24,882 bases of DNA, from the NCBI GenBank assembly GCA_042569785.1, contig JBHPGW010000038.1:1-24882 (forward strand), written 5' to 3'. Position 1 is the stretch's first letter. Each line of letters opens with the position of its first letter. A program made the position numbers and the translations under genes. The notes below the pieces were generated by a model. That model made no database searches, had not been told where the DNA came from, and saw nothing but the letters and a program-made list of their open reading frames with translations. This stretch comes from JBHPGW01 sp042569785. Lineage in GTDB: Bacteria > Planctomycetota > Phycisphaerae > Sedimentisphaerales > Anaerobacaceae. Shown here in pieces: positions 23,330 to 24,882 of the stretch.

Positions 23330-24238
23330 TCATTTCTTCCAAGGAGGATTCTCAGGCAGATAACCATCGAACTCAGCAATAACATTCTCTTCATAAGCCC
23401 CGGCATATTCGCCATTGATAAACTTATCGAACGCCTCATCATGGAACCTCTTCCATGAGTTTGGCTCATCGCCCGGATTGATCGGATAGAACAAAGCGTT
23501 ATTGGCCTTGGCAGCTTTCATATCACCAGGAGCATCGCCGATCATCAGAACATGATTCTCTTTATACTTGCCATTAGTCGCGATATCTAAGTGTTCCTTT
23601 TTCGTTCCCATTTCCTGACCAGCGATCACCCGCGCGTACTTTGCGATATCGTGTTCTTCCCATTCACGCTCAAGTGCTTCGTTGGGAGTCGCAGAACATA
23701 CGATCACATCAGCCTGACCCGTTATCTTTTCAAGACTCTCACGAACGAACGGGAAGGGCGGTATATCCTTAACGATCTCACCTATAACCTCGTTAACTTT
23801 TTCGCTCCACTCCAAACAGTGCTCCAATTCTTTTCTGGCTTCTCCATTAGTAGATTCCAAGGCCTGCTTGAGCCCTTCATTACTAAGCAAACTCGCCGGA
23901 TCGTTAACCCATTTGCAATAATGCGAAAATTCCGGAACCTCGAAACCTCTCGCTTTAACCATAGGATGACCAGGCAACAGCTCGGTCAAAATGCGATTGA
24001 TAGTCTTATGCCTGTTCCAGCCCCTGGTCTTGCTGAACAGGTCCGCAAAATCCTTACACTCACGAGCCGCTTCCGCTACTGGCTGCAAATGAAAATACTT
24101 GATCATCCACGGACAAAAACATTCCCGCTGCTTGATACCCATCGTATCGAACACACAACCATCCGAATCGATCCCAACGAAAAACTCTTTAGTAGCCTGC
24201 AATTCCTTCAACACCATAGCCGGATCACCATTGCCCAT
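23330..24238 (-). CDS. HAD-superfamily hydrolase
   Basis: A 302-residue haloacid-dehalogenase-fold hydrolase, probably a phosphatase. Motif I is D24-S-D26-G ('GIDSDGCVFDT'), motif II S182 in 'IVCSAT', motif III a lysine in 'MGTKKEHL' (K213/K214), and motif IV 'MIGDAPGD' with D235 and D239. A long helical cap (about 35-160) with 'TRGWNRHKTINRIL' sits between motifs I and II, a C1-type cap larger than in simple phosphoglycolate phosphatases. The Asp two residues after the nucleophile favours phosphatase over dehalogenase. The ATG at 24238 is preceded by AAGGAAAGG at a rather long distance; ATG 24217 is an alternative start. Substrate not predictable, probably a sugar phosphate. Confidence 0.85.
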   Translation of the reverse strand: MGNGDPAMVLKELQATKEFFVGIDSDGCVFDTMGIKQRECFCPWMIKYFHLQPVAEAARECKDFADLFSKTRGWNRHKTINRILTELLPGHPMVKARGFEVPEFSHYCKWVNDPASLLSNEGLKQALESTNGEARKELEHCLEWSEKVNEVIGEIVKDIPPFPFVRESLEKITGQADVIVCSATPNEALEREWEEHDIAKYARVIAGQEMGTKKEHLDIATNGKYKENHVLMIGDAPGDMKAAKANNALFYPINPGDEPNSWKRFHDEAFDKFINGEYAGAYEENVIAEFDGYLPENPPWKK

Positions 24239-24274
24239 TACTAATTAAACCTTTCCTTTTTATTAAAACGGTCA

Positions 24275-24290
24275 TCCCGATTTATCGGGA
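24275..24290. repeat. Palindromic hairpin TCCCGAT-TT-ATCGGGA
   Basis: A perfect 7-bp inverted repeat with a 2-nt centre, 37 nt upstream of the HAD start codon. It shares the CCCGAT/ATCGGG arms with the hairpin at 10508-10528. It has no T-run typical of a terminator on the minus strand. Confidence 0.6.
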
Positions 24291-24402
24291 TTCAACACCC
24301 TTGAGATCGAATAATTCTTTCATATTTCCCGTCCTTAATAGAAAACGCTGAAGCTAATGAATTTTACTATTCTTGTCAAGCCATTTCACCGTTTCGAGCC
24401 GC

Positions 24403-24506
24403 GACCGTTATGGTCACCACCGACCAAAACGGTTCATCCGTGCACAACTGCAATAAATATATAAACTTGCCGCGTTTTTTTAGCCACCAACTGTACCATA
24501 ACGGTC
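24403..24506. promoter_or_regulatory. Cluster of three ACCGTTWTGGT operator-like elements
   Basis: GACCGTTATGGTC (24403-24415, plus), its close inverted copy GACCAAAACGGTTC (24422-24435), and an exact inverted copy ACCATAACGGTC (24495-24506). The first two form an 11-bp stem with one mismatch and a 6-nt loop. Each element itself has ACC...GGT symmetry. They lie 165-270 nt upstream of the HAD gene, as sites for an unknown DNA-binding protein might. Confidence 0.45.
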
Positions 24507-24513
24507 AATTCCC

Positions 24514-24536
24514 TTTCAAAAAACCCTTTTTTGAAA
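24514..24536. repeat. AT-rich perfect stem TTTCAAAAAA-CCC-TTTTTTGAAA
   Basis: A 10-bp perfect inverted repeat with a CCC (or GGG) loop. The stem is nearly all A/T, so it would be weak as a terminator, but the T-run in its second arm on either strand could allow bidirectional termination. No adjacent gene end supports that. Confidence 0.35.
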
Positions 24537-24882
24537 AACAAAAAAACAGAGTCGTAACTTGCTGACAATAAAGCACTTAAATTTTTTTTAAAATTCCACC
24601 AGAGTTTGGCACAGCCCTCGCTATAAGATAAGTGCAACTGACGAACGAAAACAAAAAAACGAAAAGTTCTTTAAAAAGTAAAAATGTATGAGAGCTGACG
24701 CGGCTGACAATTTGGCCGCGATTATATAGAGGCTCACGACGAGTTTTCTCTTCTCCCAAGCTGAGCTTGTTGGCCATCCTGGCTGTGGGCTCGGCACAAG
24801 AACAACCACGACATTGTCGTGTTAACAATAGATTTTCATAAAACTCTCTCTCCTCTTCTTCGCTGGGTTAGTTGGGCAAAAA

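Larger units (their letters stand above)
24239..24882. other. Gene-free stretch rich in inverted repeats
   Basis: No convincing coding frame is found on either strand; the short open frames overlap each other, are AT-driven and match no family I recognise. The stretch holds the CCCGAT/ATCGGG hairpin (24275-24290), three copies of an ACCGTTWTGGT element (24403-24506), an AT-rich stem (24514-24536), an inverted repeat CGCGGC/GCCGCG (24699-24720) and two short perfect palindromes (24757-24769, 24807-24821). It presumably contains the promoter of the HAD gene and perhaps the control region of a gene beyond the window edge. Confidence 0.5.

Noticed and set aside
23591..24244. 217-codon open frame on the plus strand
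   Set aside because: Antisense to the HAD gene, whose motifs I, II and IV are clear in the other direction.
24577..24828. 83-codon minus-strand frame near the right edge
   Set aside because: TTG start without a ribosome site, overlaps equally open frames, half of it is T-rich and Phe/Leu-biased; no family seen.
1..24882. CRISPR array, tRNA, rRNA, insertion sequence or prophage genes
   Set aside because: No regularly spaced long repeats, no cloverleaf or rRNA-like stretch, and no transposase, integrase or phage structural protein was seen.

Overview
The window looks like one chromosomal segment of an anaerobic-type, carbohydrate-degrading bacterium. The GC content is moderate by eye, the standard bacterial code is used (TGA is a stop), and Shine-Dalgarno sites are clear. 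Many paralogous uroporphyrinogen-decarboxylase-fold (URO-D) proteins sit among sugar dehydrogenases, and a sialidase-like gene and a NanM-like kelch lipoprotein are present. This recalls Phycisphaerae-type Planctomycetota or the Lentisphaerota/Kiritimatiellota group. That placement is inferred from gene style only; there is no rRNA or marker gene here.

Layout. Positions 1-511 hold the 3' end of a plus-strand sialidase/BNR-type protein. Every other gene is on the minus strand. From 20979 down to 527 runs an almost gap-free series of 18 genes: GntR/FCD regulator, URO-D, VOC protein, SDR, class IV aminotransferase, zinc alcohol dehydrogenase, SDR, fused E1 alpha-beta dehydrogenase, class II aldolase-like protein, URO-D, sodium:solute symporter, kelch lipoprotein, DapA/NanA-like lyase, DegT-type aminotransferase, a broken HpcH/HpaI aldolase, URO-D, SDR, SDR, URO-D and Gfo/Idh oxidoreductase (20 entries counting the regulator and the pseudogene). 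Gaps are mostly 0-45 nt, with 74 nt at 18667 and 144 nt at 10449. A good sigma70-type promoter with two 13-nt repeats 20 bp apart lies just before the regulator. Upstream of this block (21086-24238) are housekeeping-type genes: an MgtC-family membrane protein, 6-phosphogluconate dehydrogenase (gnd) and a HAD hydrolase. The last 640 nt contain no credible gene but several inverted repeats.

How it may work together (inference). The symporter imports a sugar-like acid, and the lipoprotein may change its anomeric form outside the cytoplasm. The SDR, zinc and Gfo/Idh dehydrogenases oxidise or isomerise it, one or two PLP aminotransferases handle an amino group, aldolases (DapA-like, class II, formerly also HpcH/HpaI) split the chain, and the E1 protein decarboxylates a 2-oxo acid. 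The FCD-type regulator would sense an acidic intermediate. The substrate is unknown. NanM-, NanA- and SSS-like genes beside a sialidase fragment hint at sialic-acid-like nonulosonic acids, but NanE, NanK, NagA and NagB are absent. The four URO-D paralogues, with three different states of the metal-ligand motif, are the most unexplained part and the best candidate for undescribed chemistry.
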